DNA of 64,000 nt. It comes from UBA4732 sp963823075. Lineage in GTDB: Bacteria > Planctomycetota > Planctomycetia > Gemmatales > Gemmataceae. Position 1 is the stretch's first letter. Each line of letters starts with the position of its first letter. The notes beneath the pieces were generated by a model. The model searched no databases. It saw only the letters and a program-made list of their open reading frames with translations, and was not told the DNA's origin. The position numbers and the translations under genes were made by a program. This document shows positions 1 to 9,454 of the stretch, one piece after another. Location of the stretch: assembly GCA_963823075.1 (NCBI GenBank), contig CAWGKE010000001.1, positions 124,001 to 188,000 on the forward strand, in the 5' to 3' direction.

Positions 1-2
1 GC

Positions 3-311
3 ATCGACCTGCACCTGCACAACCTGCCGCAGCACCGCGCCAGCGGCGAGCTGTTCCCGGTGGCCGAGTTGATGCGTATGGACGACTACCCGGACAAGGG
101 CCGCATCGGCGCCTTCTACGCCGAAAGCGTGTCGCTGGTCGAGTTCTTGGCGAAGGAGAAGGGATACCCAACGTTCGCGCTGTTCATGCGTGACGCCATG
201 CAGGGCGGCTTCGAGCCGGCCTTGCAGAAGCATTACGACATTCGCGGCTTTGACGATCTGCAACAGCGCTGGCAGCACTATGCGCTGGGCGTGGCGCAGC
301 GCGATCCGTGA
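3..311 (+). CDS. C-terminal fragment of a DUF1570/peptidase-MA-like protein
   Basis: The reading frame is open from the window edge to the TGA at 309-311, giving about 102 residues with the true start upstream of the window. Visible sequence includes a short stretch with the pattern AFYAESVSLVEFL followed by FALFMRDAMQGGFEPAL and a basic C-terminus. This pattern, a Ser-Val-Leu-rich helix after the catalytic helix and then a phenylalanine-rich segment, resembles the C-terminal part of the gluzincin-like DUF1570 proteins common in planctomycetes. The HExxH motif would lie upstream and cannot be seen. Assignment to a peptidase-like family is inferred; function is unknown. Confidence 0.5.
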   Translation: MDLHLHNLPQHRASGELFPVAELMRMDDYPDKGRIGAFYAESVSLVEFLAKEKGYPTFALFMRDAMQGGFEPALQKHYDIRGFDDLQQRWQHYALGVAQRDP

Positions 312-348
312 GGGAAATCGCCGACATAACAGAGTCGCGACCGTGAAC

Positions 349-372
349 GAGCGGTGGAACTGTCCACCGCTC
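349..372. repeat. Short perfect hairpin, degenerate family A repeat
   Basis: Ten-base arms GAGCGGTGGA and TCCACCGCTC pair perfectly around a 4-base loop. The flanking text (GTCGCGACCGTGAACGAGCGG at 334-354, and CTCCCTTGCGAG after the right arm) resembles a decayed copy of the hairpin family found at 2572, 15163, 53212 and 58041. It sits in the gap between the partial gene and ftsH. No T-tract follows, so it is not a typical intrinsic terminator. Confidence 0.5.
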
Positions 373-577
373 CCTTGCGAGCAAGTTGCATCAGGCGACG
401 TAAGTCTGTTTTCTCACCCACATTCGGAGGGCGTTAGAGATCAGTTTGGCCTGGACCCAGAGGCCGCTACTGCACCGTCCCCTCCGTTGACCGCCCGCGC
501 GCAACACTGTACTGTAACAGTGGGGGACGCGGGCCTCCCCGGAGGGCCTGCGGACTTCGCCCTACCGGAGCATCGCG

Positions 578-2557
578 GTGCAGAAACGAGGCAACAGCCG
601 CAGCCGCTTCTGGCTGACCAGCGGTCCCGCGGCGCTCTTCGCCGTCCTGGCGTGCAGCATCTTCCTGTATTGGCTCCTCACCCGAGAAGCCCCTTATACC
701 AACCTCAAATACGGTGAATTCATCCAGGTGCTGCAGGCCGCCCGGCGCGATCCTGGCGTCGGCCTGCGCGACGTGAAGGTCGGCCACAGCGACATCCGCG
801 GCGAAATCGTCCTGACCGACCCCGTCCTCGGCGGTCGGCCCGACGCCTTCCACTCGCAGACTGTGACCTTCCGCGCCCAGCGGCTCGGCCTGGAGGACGA
901 CCCGGAGTTGCCTCAGCTGCTCCGCGAATCCATCGGCGGCGCGTGGCAGGGCGAGGAAGAAGAGTCGGCGCTGAAAAGCATCGCCGTGATGATGCTGCCC
1001 ATCGTCATGCTGTTGGCGGCCGGCGTCGCACTGCTGCTGCTGGTGCGCTGGGTCACCGGCGCCTCGCCGCTGACCTTCGGCCGCAGCAAGGCCAAAATCT
1101 ACGCCCAGAAAGCCCTGCAAGTCTCCTTTCAGGACGTGGCCGGCATTGACGAGGCGGTAGCCGAGCTGCGCGAGGTCGTGGATTTCCTCAAGACGCCGGA
1201 AAAGTACCAGGCGCTCGGCGGCCGCATCCCCAAGGGCGTGCTGCTGGTCGGCCCGCCCGGCACCGGCAAGACGCTGCTGGCCAAGGCCGTGGCCGGCGAG
1301 GCCGAGGCGCCATTTTTCAGTCTCAGCGGATCCGAATTCGTGGAAATGTTCGTCGGCGTCGGCGCCGCTCGCGTGCGCGACCTGTTCGCCCAGGCCGAGA
1401 CCCGCGCCCCCTGCATCATCTTCATCGACGAGCTGGACGCCCTGGGCAAGACGCGCTCCGGCATCGCCGTCGGCGGCCACGACGAGCGCGAGCAGACGCT
1501 CAATCAGCTCCTGGTCGAGATGGACGGCTTCGACTCCGACCGCGGCGTCATCATCATGGCCGCCACCAACCGGCCGGAGACGCTCGACGCGGCCCTCTTG
1601 CGGCCGGGGCGTTTCGACCGCCAGGTGGTCGTCGATCGGCCGGACATCAACGGCCGCGAGGCCATTCTCAAAGTCCACACGCGCCACGTCCCCCTCGGGC
1701 CGAACGTGGACCTGCGCCGCATCGCCGCCCTGACGCCGGGCGCGGTCGGCGCCGACCTGGCCAACCTCGTCAACGAGGCCGCCCTCATGGCCGCCCGAGG
1801 CGGCAAGGCGGAGGCGACGATGGCCGAGTTTGAGGAGGCGGTGGAGCGCGGCGCGGTCGGCCTGGAGCGCAAGAGCCGCATCATGAGCGCCGAGGAAAAG
1901 CAGCGCGTCGCCTACCACGAGGCGGGCCACGCCCTCGTCTCCGTGTCGCTTTCTAACACGCATCCGGTCCACAAAATCTCGATCATCCCGCGCGGCGTCG
2001 GCGCCCTCGGCTATGTCCTCAGCCGGCCGGACGAGGACCGCTATCTCATCACCCAGAAGGAGCTGGAGAGCAAGATCAAGGTGGCGCTCGGCGGCACGCT
2101 GGCGGAGGAATTGGTCTTTGAAGAGATCTCCAATGGGGCGACGAGCGACCTGGAGCAGGTGAGCCGGATCGCCCGGAGCATGGTGAAGGAATTCGGCATG
2201 AGCCGGCTGGGCCGCGTCAACTTCCATGGTCGCTCGGGGCCGATGTTCCTGGCCAACGGCGACGGCGACGGTGATCGGCAATACAGCGAACGGACGGCCC
2301 GCGAGATCGACGTGGAGGTCCACAAGATCATTGACGACGCCACCAACGAGGTGCGCGAGGTGCTGAAGGCGCGGCGGCCCTTCCTGGAGGCGGTGGCGCG
2401 GCGGCTGATGGAAAAAGAGGTCATGGACGGCGCGGAGCTGCGGCAGATGATGGAGCAGTATGGGTCTGGGCCGTCGGCGCCGCAGGAAGACAAGGCGACG
2501 ACGGTGCTGGAGCCAGGTGGGCCGGGAAGCGGCGAGCCGTGCATCCATACCGGATGA
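578..2557 (+). CDS. ftsH: ATP-dependent zinc metalloprotease FtsH
   Basis: Membrane-anchored AAA+ protease that degrades misfolded and regulatory membrane proteins; 659 aa, the usual family length. Two N-terminal transmembrane segments (about residues 17-34 and 133-157) flank a periplasmic domain of about 100 residues. The AAA domain shows Walker A GPPGTGKT at about residue 225, Walker B IIFIDELDAL, and a second region of homology with NRPETLDAALLRPGRFD. The zinc protease motif HEAGH is at residues 447-451. The start is a GTG; upstream in-frame alternatives are not obviously better. The C-terminus after about residue 640 is variable and probably disordered. A family A hairpin follows the stop by 14 bp. 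It appears to be a single-gene unit. Confidence 0.96.
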   Translation: MQKRGNSRSRFWLTSGPAALFAVLACSIFLYWLLTREAPYTNLKYGEFIQVLQAARRDPGVGLRDVKVGHSDIRGEIVLTDPVLGGRPDAFHSQTVTFRAQRLGLEDDPELPQLLRESIGGAWQGEEEESALKSIAVMMLPIVMLLAAGVALLLLVRWVTGASPLTFGRSKAKIYAQKALQVSFQDVAGIDEAVAELREVVDFLKTPEKYQALGGRIPKGVLLVGPPGTGKTLLAKAVAGEAEAPFFSLSGSEFVEMFVGVGAARVRDLFAQAETRAPCIIFIDELDALGKTRSGIAVGGHDEREQTLNQLLVEMDGFDSDRGVIIMAATNRPETLDAALLRPGRFDRQVVVDRPDINGREAILKVHTRHVPLGPNVDLRRIAALTPGAVGADLANLVNEAALMAARGGKAEATMAEFEEAVERGAVGLERKSRIMSAEEKQRVAYHEAGHALVSVSLSNTHPVHKISIIPRGVGALGYVLSRPDEDRYLITQKELESKIKVALGGTLAEELVFEEISNGATSDLEQVSRIARSMVKEFGMSRLGRVNFHGRSGPMFLANGDGDGDRQYSERTAREIDVEVHKIIDDATNEVREVLKARRPFLEAVARRLMEKEVMDGAELRQMMEQYGSGPSAPQEDKATTVLEPGGPGSGEPCIHTG

Positions 2558-2571
2558 GGAATTGGGAGTTT

Positions 2572-2631
2572 TCGGAGCCGTGACCGTAAGGGAGCGGGGC
2601 TAAGACCGCTTCCTCACGGTCGCGGCTCCGA
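2572..2631. repeat. Inverted repeat, family A (copy 1)
   Basis: Left arm 2572-2597 and right arm 2606-2631, each 26 bases, match at 23 positions around an 8-base loop. The arms begin TCGGAGCCG, then a variable GACCGT block, then GGGAGCGG, as in the copies at 15163, 53212 and 58041. It lies between the ftsH stop and the helicase promoter-like sequence at 2636. There is no T-tract after the right arm. Confidence 0.85.
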
Positions 2632-2635
2632 CGGA

Positions 2636-2641
2636 TACAAT
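2636..2641 (+). promoter_or_regulatory. Candidate -10 box (TACAAT) of the Lhr-like helicase
   Basis: TACAAT matches five of six positions of the bacterial -10 consensus. It lies only about 10 bases before the GTG at 2648 and the ATG at 2651, so transcription would begin at or near the start codon and the mRNA would be leaderless. No clear -35 is visible because the family A hairpin occupies that space. Confidence 0.35.
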
Positions 2642-2650
2642 GGCGGCGTG

Positions 2651-5270
2651 ATGGAACGCGCCGCTTCCGACTTGCAGGAACATCTCACACACCCCGCCGC
2701 CGCGGACGACGCCCTGTCCGCGCTGGCGCCGCCCGCCGCGGAATGGTTTCATCGGCGCTTCGGCGCGCCCACCGCCGCCCAACGTTTGGCGTGGCCGGCC
2801 ATCGTCGCCGGCCGTCACCTGCTGCTCAGCGCCCCCACCGGCGCGGGCAAAACGCTGGCCGCCTTCCTGCCGATCCTCGGCCGTCTCCTCGACCCCGCCG
2901 TTGCACTGGCCGCCGCGTCCGTCCGTTGTCTCTATATCGCCCCTCTCAAGGCGCTAACCAACGACGTTTGCCGCAACCTCTCCGATTGCCTCGACGGGCT
3001 CTCCGCGTTCCTGCCCGACGGGGCGACGCTGCCGCGCCTGGCCGTCCGCACCGGCGACACGGCCGGCCCCGAACGGCAGGCGTTGCGCCACGACCCGCCG
3101 GAGGTGCTGCTGACGACGCCGGAAAGCCTGGCCGTCCTGCTCAGCCAGGCGGCCCTGCACCCTGTCTTCGCCGGCCTGCGCTGGGTCGTCGTCGATGAGG
3201 TTCACGCCCTGGCGCCCACCAAGCGCGGCGCCGACCTCGCCGTGAGCCTGGAACGGTTGTCCGTTCTGACGTCGGGACCGCTGCAACGGATCGGCCTGTC
3301 GGCGACGGCCGCGCCGCTGAGCGAGGCCGCCCGTTTCCTGACCGGCATGGATCGGCCTTGTGCCATCGCCGAAGTGCGCGAGGAAACGCCGCTGGATTTG
3401 CGCATCGTACCGCTGGCCGACGGCCCCGCGTTCATCGCCGATCTGGTCCGGCGGCTGGTCCCGGAAGTGCGGGCGTGTCGGGCCGCGCTGATCTTCACCA
3501 ACACGCGCCGGTTGGCGGAGCGGCTGGCGTGGGTGCTGCGCCAGCGGCTGCCGGACTGGGACGATCAAATCGCCGTTCATCATTCATCGGTCGCGGCCGA
3601 TCGGCGCCGCGAAGTCGAGGGGCGGTTCAAGCGCGGTGAGCTGCGGGTGGTGGTCAGCAGCACCAGCCTCGAACTCGGCATCGATGTCGGCTCGGTGGAC
3701 TTGGTGGTGCTGGTGCATCCGCCGGGCGGCGTGGTGCGGCTGCTGCAGCGCGTCGGCCGGGCGGGGCACGGGCCGGGGCGCGTGCGGCGCGGCCTGGTGC
3801 TGACATCCTCGGCGGCGGAACTGCTGGAGGCCGTCGTCACCGGCGCATCGGGCCGGGCGGCGCAGTGCGAAGCCCTGCAAGTCCCCGCGCGCCCGCTGGA
3901 CGTGCTTTGCCAGCAGATCGTCGGCATGGCGTCGGCCGGGGCGTGGTCGGCGGACGAGGCGTTCGCGCTCGATGCGCCGCTCCTACCCCTACCGCGATCT
4001 CTCACGAGAAGATTTCGACGACTGCCTCGACTACCTGCACGGCCTCGACCCCGACGGCCGGCCCTGGCTGCCGCCACGGCTGCGCGGCGACGCCGGCGCC
4101 TTCTCCATCCGGGATGAGCGCACCGCCCGCCTCCTGCGCCGGAACCTCGGCACGATCCTCGCCGAGGAGCGGGCGACGGTCGTGGCGCCGCTTAACCGCG
4201 ACCCCCCACCCCAACCCTCCCCCACCCGCGGGCGGAGGGCAGGGAGGGGGGAGCTGGCCTGGCAGCAAATCGGCGACGTGGATCAGGCGTTCGCGGATCG
4301 CTTGCAGCCCGGCGACCGCTTCCTGCTGGACGGCCGCTGCCTGGAGTTCCGCCGCCGCGAGTGCGAAACGGTGTTCGTGGAAGAAATTGCGGGCCGGCCG
4401 GCGACGCCGCGCTGGGGCGGCGACGGCTGGCCGCTGTCCACGGAGCTGGCGCGTCGGCTGTTCCTGCTGCGCGGACAGGCGGCCGACGCTCTGCGTAGCG
4501 GCCCGCTGGCGCTGGCCGAACTGCTGCGGCTCGACTACGGCCTGGACGGCGAGGCGGCAGCCCTGCTGCTCGATTACTTCCAGCGGCAGGAGTGCGTCAG
4601 CGAAATTCCTGATTCTGCATCTCTGCTAATCGAGGAAGTCGTTTGCGATCAGGGGGCGGATTACTATCTCCACACGCCGCTGAATCGCAAGGGCAACGAC
4701 GCTCTGGCGCGCGTCGCGGTGCATCGCCTGGCGCGAGACGCCGACCAGGCCGCGGCGGCGGTCGTGGCCGACCTGGGCCTGGCGCTGCGGTTGCGCGGCC
4801 CGCTGGCCGACCCGCCGGCGCTGGTGCGGACGATCCTGAACGCCGCCCAAATCGGCGCCGACTTGGACGCGGCGCTGGCGGATGGACCATCGTTGCGGCA
4901 GCGGTTCGGGCGGACGGCGCTGACCGGACTGATGCTGCTGCGCAACCCGCTGGGCCGGGGGCGGAAGGTCGGCGGCCGCGATTGGGGCGAGCGACGGCTG
5001 TTCGATCAAGTGCGGGCGCGCGACGCAGATTTCGTGCTGCTGCGCCAGGCGGCGCGGGAAATCCGCGCGGACCTGTGCGACCTGGAAGCGGGGCGGCGTT
5101 ACGCCGAGGAACTGGCCCGGCAGCCGATCCGTTGCCGGCGGTTGTCGCGGCCGTCGCCGTTCGCCGAGGGCTGGACGCAGGCGGCCGACGGGCCGGCCGA
5201 ACCGCTGGAGACCCCGGGGGAAGTGCTGCGGCGGCTGCATGAGGCGCTCACCGGCGGGGCGCCGGCGTAG
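2651..5270 (+). CDS. Lhr-like DEAD/DEAH-box ATP-dependent helicase (frameshifted)
   Basis: Large helicase-related (Lhr-type) SF2 helicase of about 872 aa once joined, likely acting in nucleic acid repair. The first frame carries motif I APTGAGKT, motif Ia IAPLKAL, motif II VVDEVHAL, motif III SATAAPL, then ELGIDVG and the motif VI region LLQRVGRAGHGPG. The Lhr-specific C-terminal part (RRSYPYRDLSREDF onward) continues in another frame from about 3972. One extra base near 3971 explains this: the first frame reads DEAFAL up to the break, and the second resumes exactly where the family consensus continues. Residues encoded at 4200-4253 are a repeat-derived insertion. Start is ATG 2651 or GTG 2648. 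Whether the break is real or a sequencing error cannot be told here. Confidence 0.8.
4200..4253. repeat. CCCCAACCC-type palindromic repeat inside the helicase gene
   Basis: A C-rich arm (ACCCCCCACCCCAACCCTCC and following Cs) is followed by a G-rich arm (GGGCGGAGG, GGGAGGGGGGAG). Translated in the helicase frame it gives PPPQPSPTRGRRAGRGE, a peptide signature produced by a dispersed repeat seen in many bacterial genomes. It has inserted in frame, in a loop region of the C-terminal half of the Lhr-like protein. This is recognition by pattern; no database was searched. Confidence 0.65.
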
Positions 5271-5409
5271 AAAAGCCCGCGCGGCAGGCGGCCGATAGAA
5301 CGACATCATGGCGAAGATGCGCACCATCCCTGTCTCGCAGGTCCAGCCGTGTTGAGGGGTGGTTCTGCACGGTCGGCCCCCGCTCGGGGGCGAACTCAGG
5401 GAGGCGTTC

Positions 5410-5811
5410 ATGAGCAAAGGCGACAGTCCCGCCGGCCCTGGCGGGGAAGACCCGCGCGTGCGGCTGGCGGCCGAGCGGACGCTGCTGGCCTGGATACGGA
5501 CCGGTCTGGCCATGATGGGGTTCGGCTTCGTGGTCGCTCGGTTCGGCCTGTTCCTGCGCGAGTTGGCGCGGGTTGGCGGTATGGCCCCGATCCCACACAC
5601 CGGCTGGTCCCTGGGCATGGGTACGGCACTGGTCCTCGTGGGCGTCGCGGCCACGCTGCTGGCGGCGGTCCAGCACGTCCGCTTTCTGCTCCGACTCAGC
5701 CGGGGCGAGCCGTATCGCCCGCCCCGGTGGTCCTTCGGCGTCATCGTGTCCGTTGTGCTGGCAGCGCTCGGCGCGGCGATGGCCGCTTACCTGATCGTCG
5801 TCAGCGGCTAA
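5410..5811 (+). CDS. DUF202 (YidH-like) membrane protein
   Basis: Small inner-membrane protein of 133 aa. The N-terminus has the DUF202 signature R-L-A-AERTLLAWIRTGLAMMGFG, followed by further hydrophobic segments at about residues 64-84 and 107-130, giving three membrane spans. The start at 5410 is chosen over a longer upstream frame because AGGGAGG lies 6 bases before it and the DUF202 motif then begins about 15 residues in. Function of the family is unknown. It stands alone between the helicase and DUF4058 genes. Confidence 0.85.
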   Translation: MSKGDSPAGPGGEDPRVRLAAERTLLAWIRTGLAMMGFGFVVARFGLFLRELARVGGMAPIPHTGWSLGMGTALVLVGVAATLLAAVQHVRFLLRLSRGEPYRPPRWSFGVIVSVVLAALGAAMAAYLIVVSG

Positions 5812-5950
5812 CGGCGGCGCCAGACGTTCCGCGAGGCGGTAGAGAAAGCGGTCGGCCGGGTCTTCCCCACGGACCCGCTGGCCGCTGGATTCCAAGAGGG
5901 TCATGCTGTGGGCGCCGTTGTTCGCCGCTGCGGTTCACCGCGCGGCCCAG

Positions 5951-5956
5951 TATAAT
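5951..5956 (+). promoter_or_regulatory. Candidate -10 box (TATAAT)
   Basis: A perfect TATAAT lies 35 bases upstream of the DUF4058 start at 5991. No convincing -35 is seen at normal spacing, so only the -10 element is called. Confidence 0.4.
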
Positions 5957-5990
5957 TGACCCAAACGCCCAATCGTGCGGAGGACGAGCT

Positions 5991-6734
5991 ATGCCCGTTC
6001 ACGACTGGAAGCAGGTGGACGCCGGAACGTTTCATGCGTTCCACACGGCGTGGATCACCCACCTCAGTGAAGCGTTGAATGGCGGCGTATTGCCGTCTGG
6101 CTACTACGCCTTGCCCGAACAACATGCGGGGCGGTTTATTGCCGACGTACTGACCCTTCAAGCGCCCAGGATCGCCGTGCCGCAGGCGCCGGCAGGGAAA
6201 GGGGGCGTGGCGGTTGCGGAATCTCAACCCAAGGTGCGCCGCAAAATGTCCGCATCCTCGGCGACCCGGGGGGCGCGGCGCACTCTTACGATCCGCCATG
6301 TCAGCGGTAATCGCGTCGTCGCCCTGGTGGAGATCGTCTCGCCAGCCAACAAGGATCGAAAGGCGCACGTCGAGGAATTCATTGACAAGGCGGAAATCGC
6401 CCTGTTGCACGGCATCCACCTGCTGCTTGTGGACCTCTTCCCGCCCGGCGCGCACGACCCCCAGGGGATGCCCGGCGCGCTCTGGGAACGATTCGACGAC
6501 GAGCCGTATCGTCTACCTCCCGGCGAGCCGCTGACGCTGGCATCGTATGTCGCCGGACCATGTCCGGACGCCTACGTGGAACACCTCGCCGCAGGATCGC
6601 CGCTGGCCGAGATGCCACTGTTCCTGAACCCGGACTACTACGTCAACATGCCCCTGGAATTGACGTATCAGGCGGCCTTTCGCGGTCTGCCGGCGTTCCT
6701 GCGCGAGGGCCTCGAAGGGCGCAGCGCGCCATAA
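5991..6734 (+). CDS. DUF4058 family protein
   Basis: A 247-aa cytoplasmic protein of the DUF4058 family, typically present in several copies in Gemmata-type planctomycetes and in cyanobacteria. Signature features are the start MPVHDWKQVDAGTFHAFH, the block YYALPEQHAGRF, and the central VALVEIVSPANKDRK, where the family has its conserved E-I-x-S-P-x-N-K. The frame is open much further upstream, but the family start, the AGGACGAG element just before 5991 and the TATAAT at 5951 all favour 5991. Function is unknown; the E-I-xS-PxNK pattern has been compared to nuclease folds only loosely. Confidence 0.88.
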   Translation: MPVHDWKQVDAGTFHAFHTAWITHLSEALNGGVLPSGYYALPEQHAGRFIADVLTLQAPRIAVPQAPAGKGGVAVAESQPKVRRKMSASSATRGARRTLTIRHVSGNRVVALVEIVSPANKDRKAHVEEFIDKAEIALLHGIHLLLVDLFPPGAHDPQGMPGALWERFDDEPYRLPPGEPLTLASYVAGPCPDAYVEHLAAGSPLAEMPLFLNPDYYVNMPLELTYQAAFRGLPAFLREGLEGRSAP

Positions 6735-6828
6735 CCTTGACCCCGCCGCCGCCCGGCCTAAACTGCCTCCAACCGAAACCATTCCCGCGCATGGTGTCCG
6801 TCCATTCTCACCAAGAGGGTTTGCCGTC

Positions 6829-8308
6829 ATGGCGCAAGCGACGCTGAAACGCCCCGCTCCCCCGGCCGTCAAGGAGACGCGCCTCTTCATCAACAACGAA
6901 TGGGTCGACCCGGCCGAGGGCAAGCACTTCGACGCAATCAACCCGGCCACCGGCGAGGTGATCGCCAAGGTGGCCGCGGCCACGGCCGCCGACGTGGACA
7001 AGGCCGTCAAGGCCGCCCGCCGGCGCTCTGGAATCCGGCCCCTGGAGCACGATGGACGCCGCCGACCGCGGCAAGCTGCTGTTCAAGCTGGCCGACCTCG
7101 TCGAAAAGGAATCGCCGACGAGCTGGCCGCTCTGGAATCGCTCAACTGCGGCAAGACCATCACGCGACTCGAACGGCGACATGGAGGGCGTCGGCAACAC
7201 GCTCCGCTACTACGCCGGCTGGGCCGACAAGATCGAAGGCCGGACGGTGCCGGTGCGCGGCATCTTCCTGTCGTACACGCTGCGGCAGCCGGTCGGCGTC
7301 GTCGGCCAGATCATCCCGTGGAACTTCCCGCTGCTGATGCTGGCGTGGAAGTGGGGCCCGGCCCTGGCGTGCGGCAACACCGTCGTGATGAAGCCGGCCG
7401 AGCAGACGCCGCTGACGGCTCTGCGCATCGCCGAGCTGGCGCTCGAAGCCGGCTTCCCGCGCCGGCGTCGTCAACATCCTCAACGGCTTCGGCGAGACGA
7501 CCGGCGCCGCGCTGGTCGTCCACCCGGACGTCGACAAGATCGCCTTCACCGGCCACGTCGACACGGCCAAGATCATCCAGAAGGCCGCGGCCGACACGCT
7601 CAAGCGCACCACCTTCGAGCTGGGCGGCAAGAGCCCCAACGTCGTCTTCGCCGACGCCGACATGGAGCAGGCCGTCGCCGGCGCGTTCCACGCCATCTAC
7701 TTCCACGGCGGCCAGTGCTGCACCGCCGGCAGCCGGCTCTTCGTCGAGAAGAAGATCCACCAGGAGTTCGTCGAACGTCTGGCCGAGAAAGCCGAAGGAG
7801 CGCAAGCTCGGCGATCCGCTCGACCCGAAGACCGAGCAGGGGCCGCAGGTCTCGCAGGAGCAGATGGACAAGATCCTCGGCTACGTCGAGCTCGGCCAGA
7901 AGCAAGGCGCCACGCTGCTGACCGGCGGCCAGCGCGTCGGCAAGAAGGGCTTCTTCGTCGAGCCGACCGATCTTCGACAACGTCAAGGACGACATGGCGA
8001 TCGCCAAGGACGAAATCTTCGGGCCGGTCGTCAGCGTGCTGCCGTTCAAGGCCGTGGACGAGGTGATCGAGCGGGCCAACAAGACGACCTACGGCCTGGC
8101 CGCCGCCGTCTGGACGAAGGACATCGACAAGGCCCACCTGTTCGCCAAGCAGGTGAAGGCGGGCACGGTGTGGGTGAACTGCTACCACGTCGTCGACACG
8201 ACGACGCCGTTCGGCGGCTTCAAGATGTCCGGCCAGGGCCGCGAGAACGGCGAGGCGGCGCTGGAGCACTACACCGAGATCAAGACGGTGACGGTCAAGC
8301 TGGGCTGA
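6829..8308 (+). pseudogene. NAD(P)+-dependent aldehyde dehydrogenase, broken by about six frameshifts
   Basis: The whole aldehyde dehydrogenase fold can be read, but only by changing frame near 7022, 7111, 7163, 7461, 7797 and 7970. In order: LFINNEWVDPAEGKHF, ADELAALESLNCGKTIT, the Rossmann part QPVGVVGQIIPWNFPLLM, the catalytic Glu motif FELGGKSPN, the catalytic Cys motif HGGQCCTAGSRL, EIFGPVVSVLPF, and the C-terminal GGFKMSGQGRENG. No stop codons or missense damage to the active site are seen between the shifts. In life this is a 490-500 aa class 1/2-like aldehyde oxidising enzyme. Six single-base indels with an intact protein suggest either a very recent pseudogene or a poorly polished patch of sequence. 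Start ATG 6829 has AGAGGG upstream. Confidence 0.8.
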
Positions 8309-8319
8309 AAGAAAGCCAA

Positions 8320-8414
8320 ATCTCACCGCAGAGACCGCGGAGAGCGCCGAGAGAAGACAAGGAAAGGCTTTCACCTGTTTTCTCTCTGCGCTCTCCGCGT
8401 TCTCTGCGGTGAAA
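8320..8414. repeat. Inverted repeat, family B (CTCTCCGCG/CGCGGAGAG type), copy 1
   Basis: The left arm (about 8320-8358) reads TCTCACCGCAGAGACCGCGG and continues with GAGAGCGCCGAGAGA. The right arm (about 8379-8414) reads TCTCTCTGCGCTCTCCGCGT then TCTCTGCGGTGA. The arms pair imperfectly around a 20-base loop. It lies directly between the aldehyde dehydrogenase stop and the aroF start. Related copies are at 13598-13714 and, as a single arm, at 49219-49260. Confidence 0.8.
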
Positions 8415-8437
8415 TCTCTTCATTCCGCGGGGACGCC

Positions 8438-9454
8438 ATGCTCGTCGTCATGCACAGCCACGCCACGCCGCAGCAGATCGAGCAGGTGATCGGCGTCATC
8501 CGCTCCATGAACCTGACGCCGCATCCCATGCCCGGCGCCACCCGCACCGCCATCGGCATCACGGGCAACGTCGGCGCCGTCGATCCGCGCTCGCTCGAAG
8601 TCCTGCCCGGCGTGTCCGAGCTGATCCGCGTCACCAAGCCGTACAAGCTCGCCAGCCGCGAGATGCACGAGGACGACACCTTCGTCCGGCTGCCGCAAAC
8701 CATCGTCGGCCCCGGCACGTTCACGATCATCGCCGGACCTTGCTCGGTCGAAAACGAGACGATGATCCTGCGCACGGCCGAGTTCCTGCGCGAGCACGGC
8801 GTCCGTCTGATGCGGGCCGGCGCCTTCAAGCCGCGCAGCAGTCCTTATTCCTTCCAGGGCATGGGCCTGGAGGGACTCGACATCCTCGCGCGCGTCCGCG
8901 AGAAGACCGGCATCGGCATCGTCACCGAGTTGATGGACACGGAAAACGCCGACGCGGTCGAGGCGGCGGCCGACGTGATCCAGATCGGCGCCCGCAACAT
9001 GCAGAATTTCAGCCTGCTCAAGCGAGTCGCCAAGGCGTCGAAGCCCGTGCTGCTGAAGCGCGGCCTGTCGGCGACGCTGGAAGAATGGCTGATGTCGGCC
9101 GAGTACGTCATGGCCGGCGGCAATTACAACGTGATCCTCTGCGAGCGCGGCGTGCGCACCTTCTCCGACCACAGCCGCAACACGCTGGACCTGTCGGTGA
9201 TCCCGCCGGCCAAGAAGCTGTCGCACCTGCCGATCCTGGTGGACCCCAGCCACGGCACCGGCAAGCGCGACTACGTGCCGCCGATGGCCCTGGCGGCGCT
9301 GGCGGCCGGCGCCGACGGCCTGCTCATCGAGGTCCACCCCGACCCCGACCGCGCCCTGTCCGACGGGGCGCAGTCGCTGGACTTCGCCGGCTTCACGCGC
9401 CTGCTGGAGTCGCTGCGCCGCCTGGCCGAGCCGCTGGGCCGCACCCTGAATTGA
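8438..9454 (+). CDS. aroF: 3-deoxy-7-phosphoheptulonate synthase (DAHP synthase, type I-beta)
   Basis: Condenses phosphoenolpyruvate and erythrose 4-phosphate, the first step of the shikimate pathway; 338 aa. Residues 1-70 form the ferredoxin/ACT-like regulatory extension of the Bacillus/Thermotoga type (MLVVMHSHATPQQIEQVIGVI). The catalytic barrel begins at about residue 98 with AGPCSVEN and shows RAGAFKPRSSPYSFQG, the KRGLSATLEEW lysine-arginine motif, and DPSHGTGKR, all of the AroF/AroA(G) subfamily. Length and domain order are normal. No other aromatic amino acid genes are adjacent. The start follows the family B repeat by 23 bases, so the leader is short or overlaps the repeat. Confidence 0.95.
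   Translation: MLVVMHSHATPQQIEQVIGVIRSMNLTPHPMPGATRTAIGITGNVGAVDPRSLEVLPGVSELIRVTKPYKLASREMHEDDTFVRLPQTIVGPGTFTIIAGPCSVENETMILRTAEFLREHGVRLMRAGAFKPRSSPYSFQGMGLEGLDILARVREKTGIGIVTELMDTENADAVEAAADVIQIGARNMQNFSLLKRVAKASKPVLLKRGLSATLEEWLMSAEYVMAGGNYNVILCERGVRTFSDHSRNTLDLSVIPPAKKLSHLPILVDPSHGTGKRDYVPPMALAALAAGADGLLIEVHPDPDRALSDGAQSLDFAGFTRLLESLRRLAEPLGRTLN

Noticed and set aside
467..2548. Long open frame opposite ftsH
   Set aside because: It is the antisense shadow of ftsH: Arg/His/Gly/Val-rich, no domain, no start signals, and fully covered by a well-supported gene on the other strand.
5349..5990. N-terminal extension of the DUF4058 frame
   Set aside because: The extra 214 residues are low-complexity shadow of the DUF202 gene; the family start and ribosome-binding sequence lie at 5991.
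8320..8414. Possible intrinsic terminators or CRISPR repeats among the inverted repeats
   Set aside because: The arms are inverted, not direct; there are no spacers of constant length, and no T-tract follows, unlike the true terminator at 35561.
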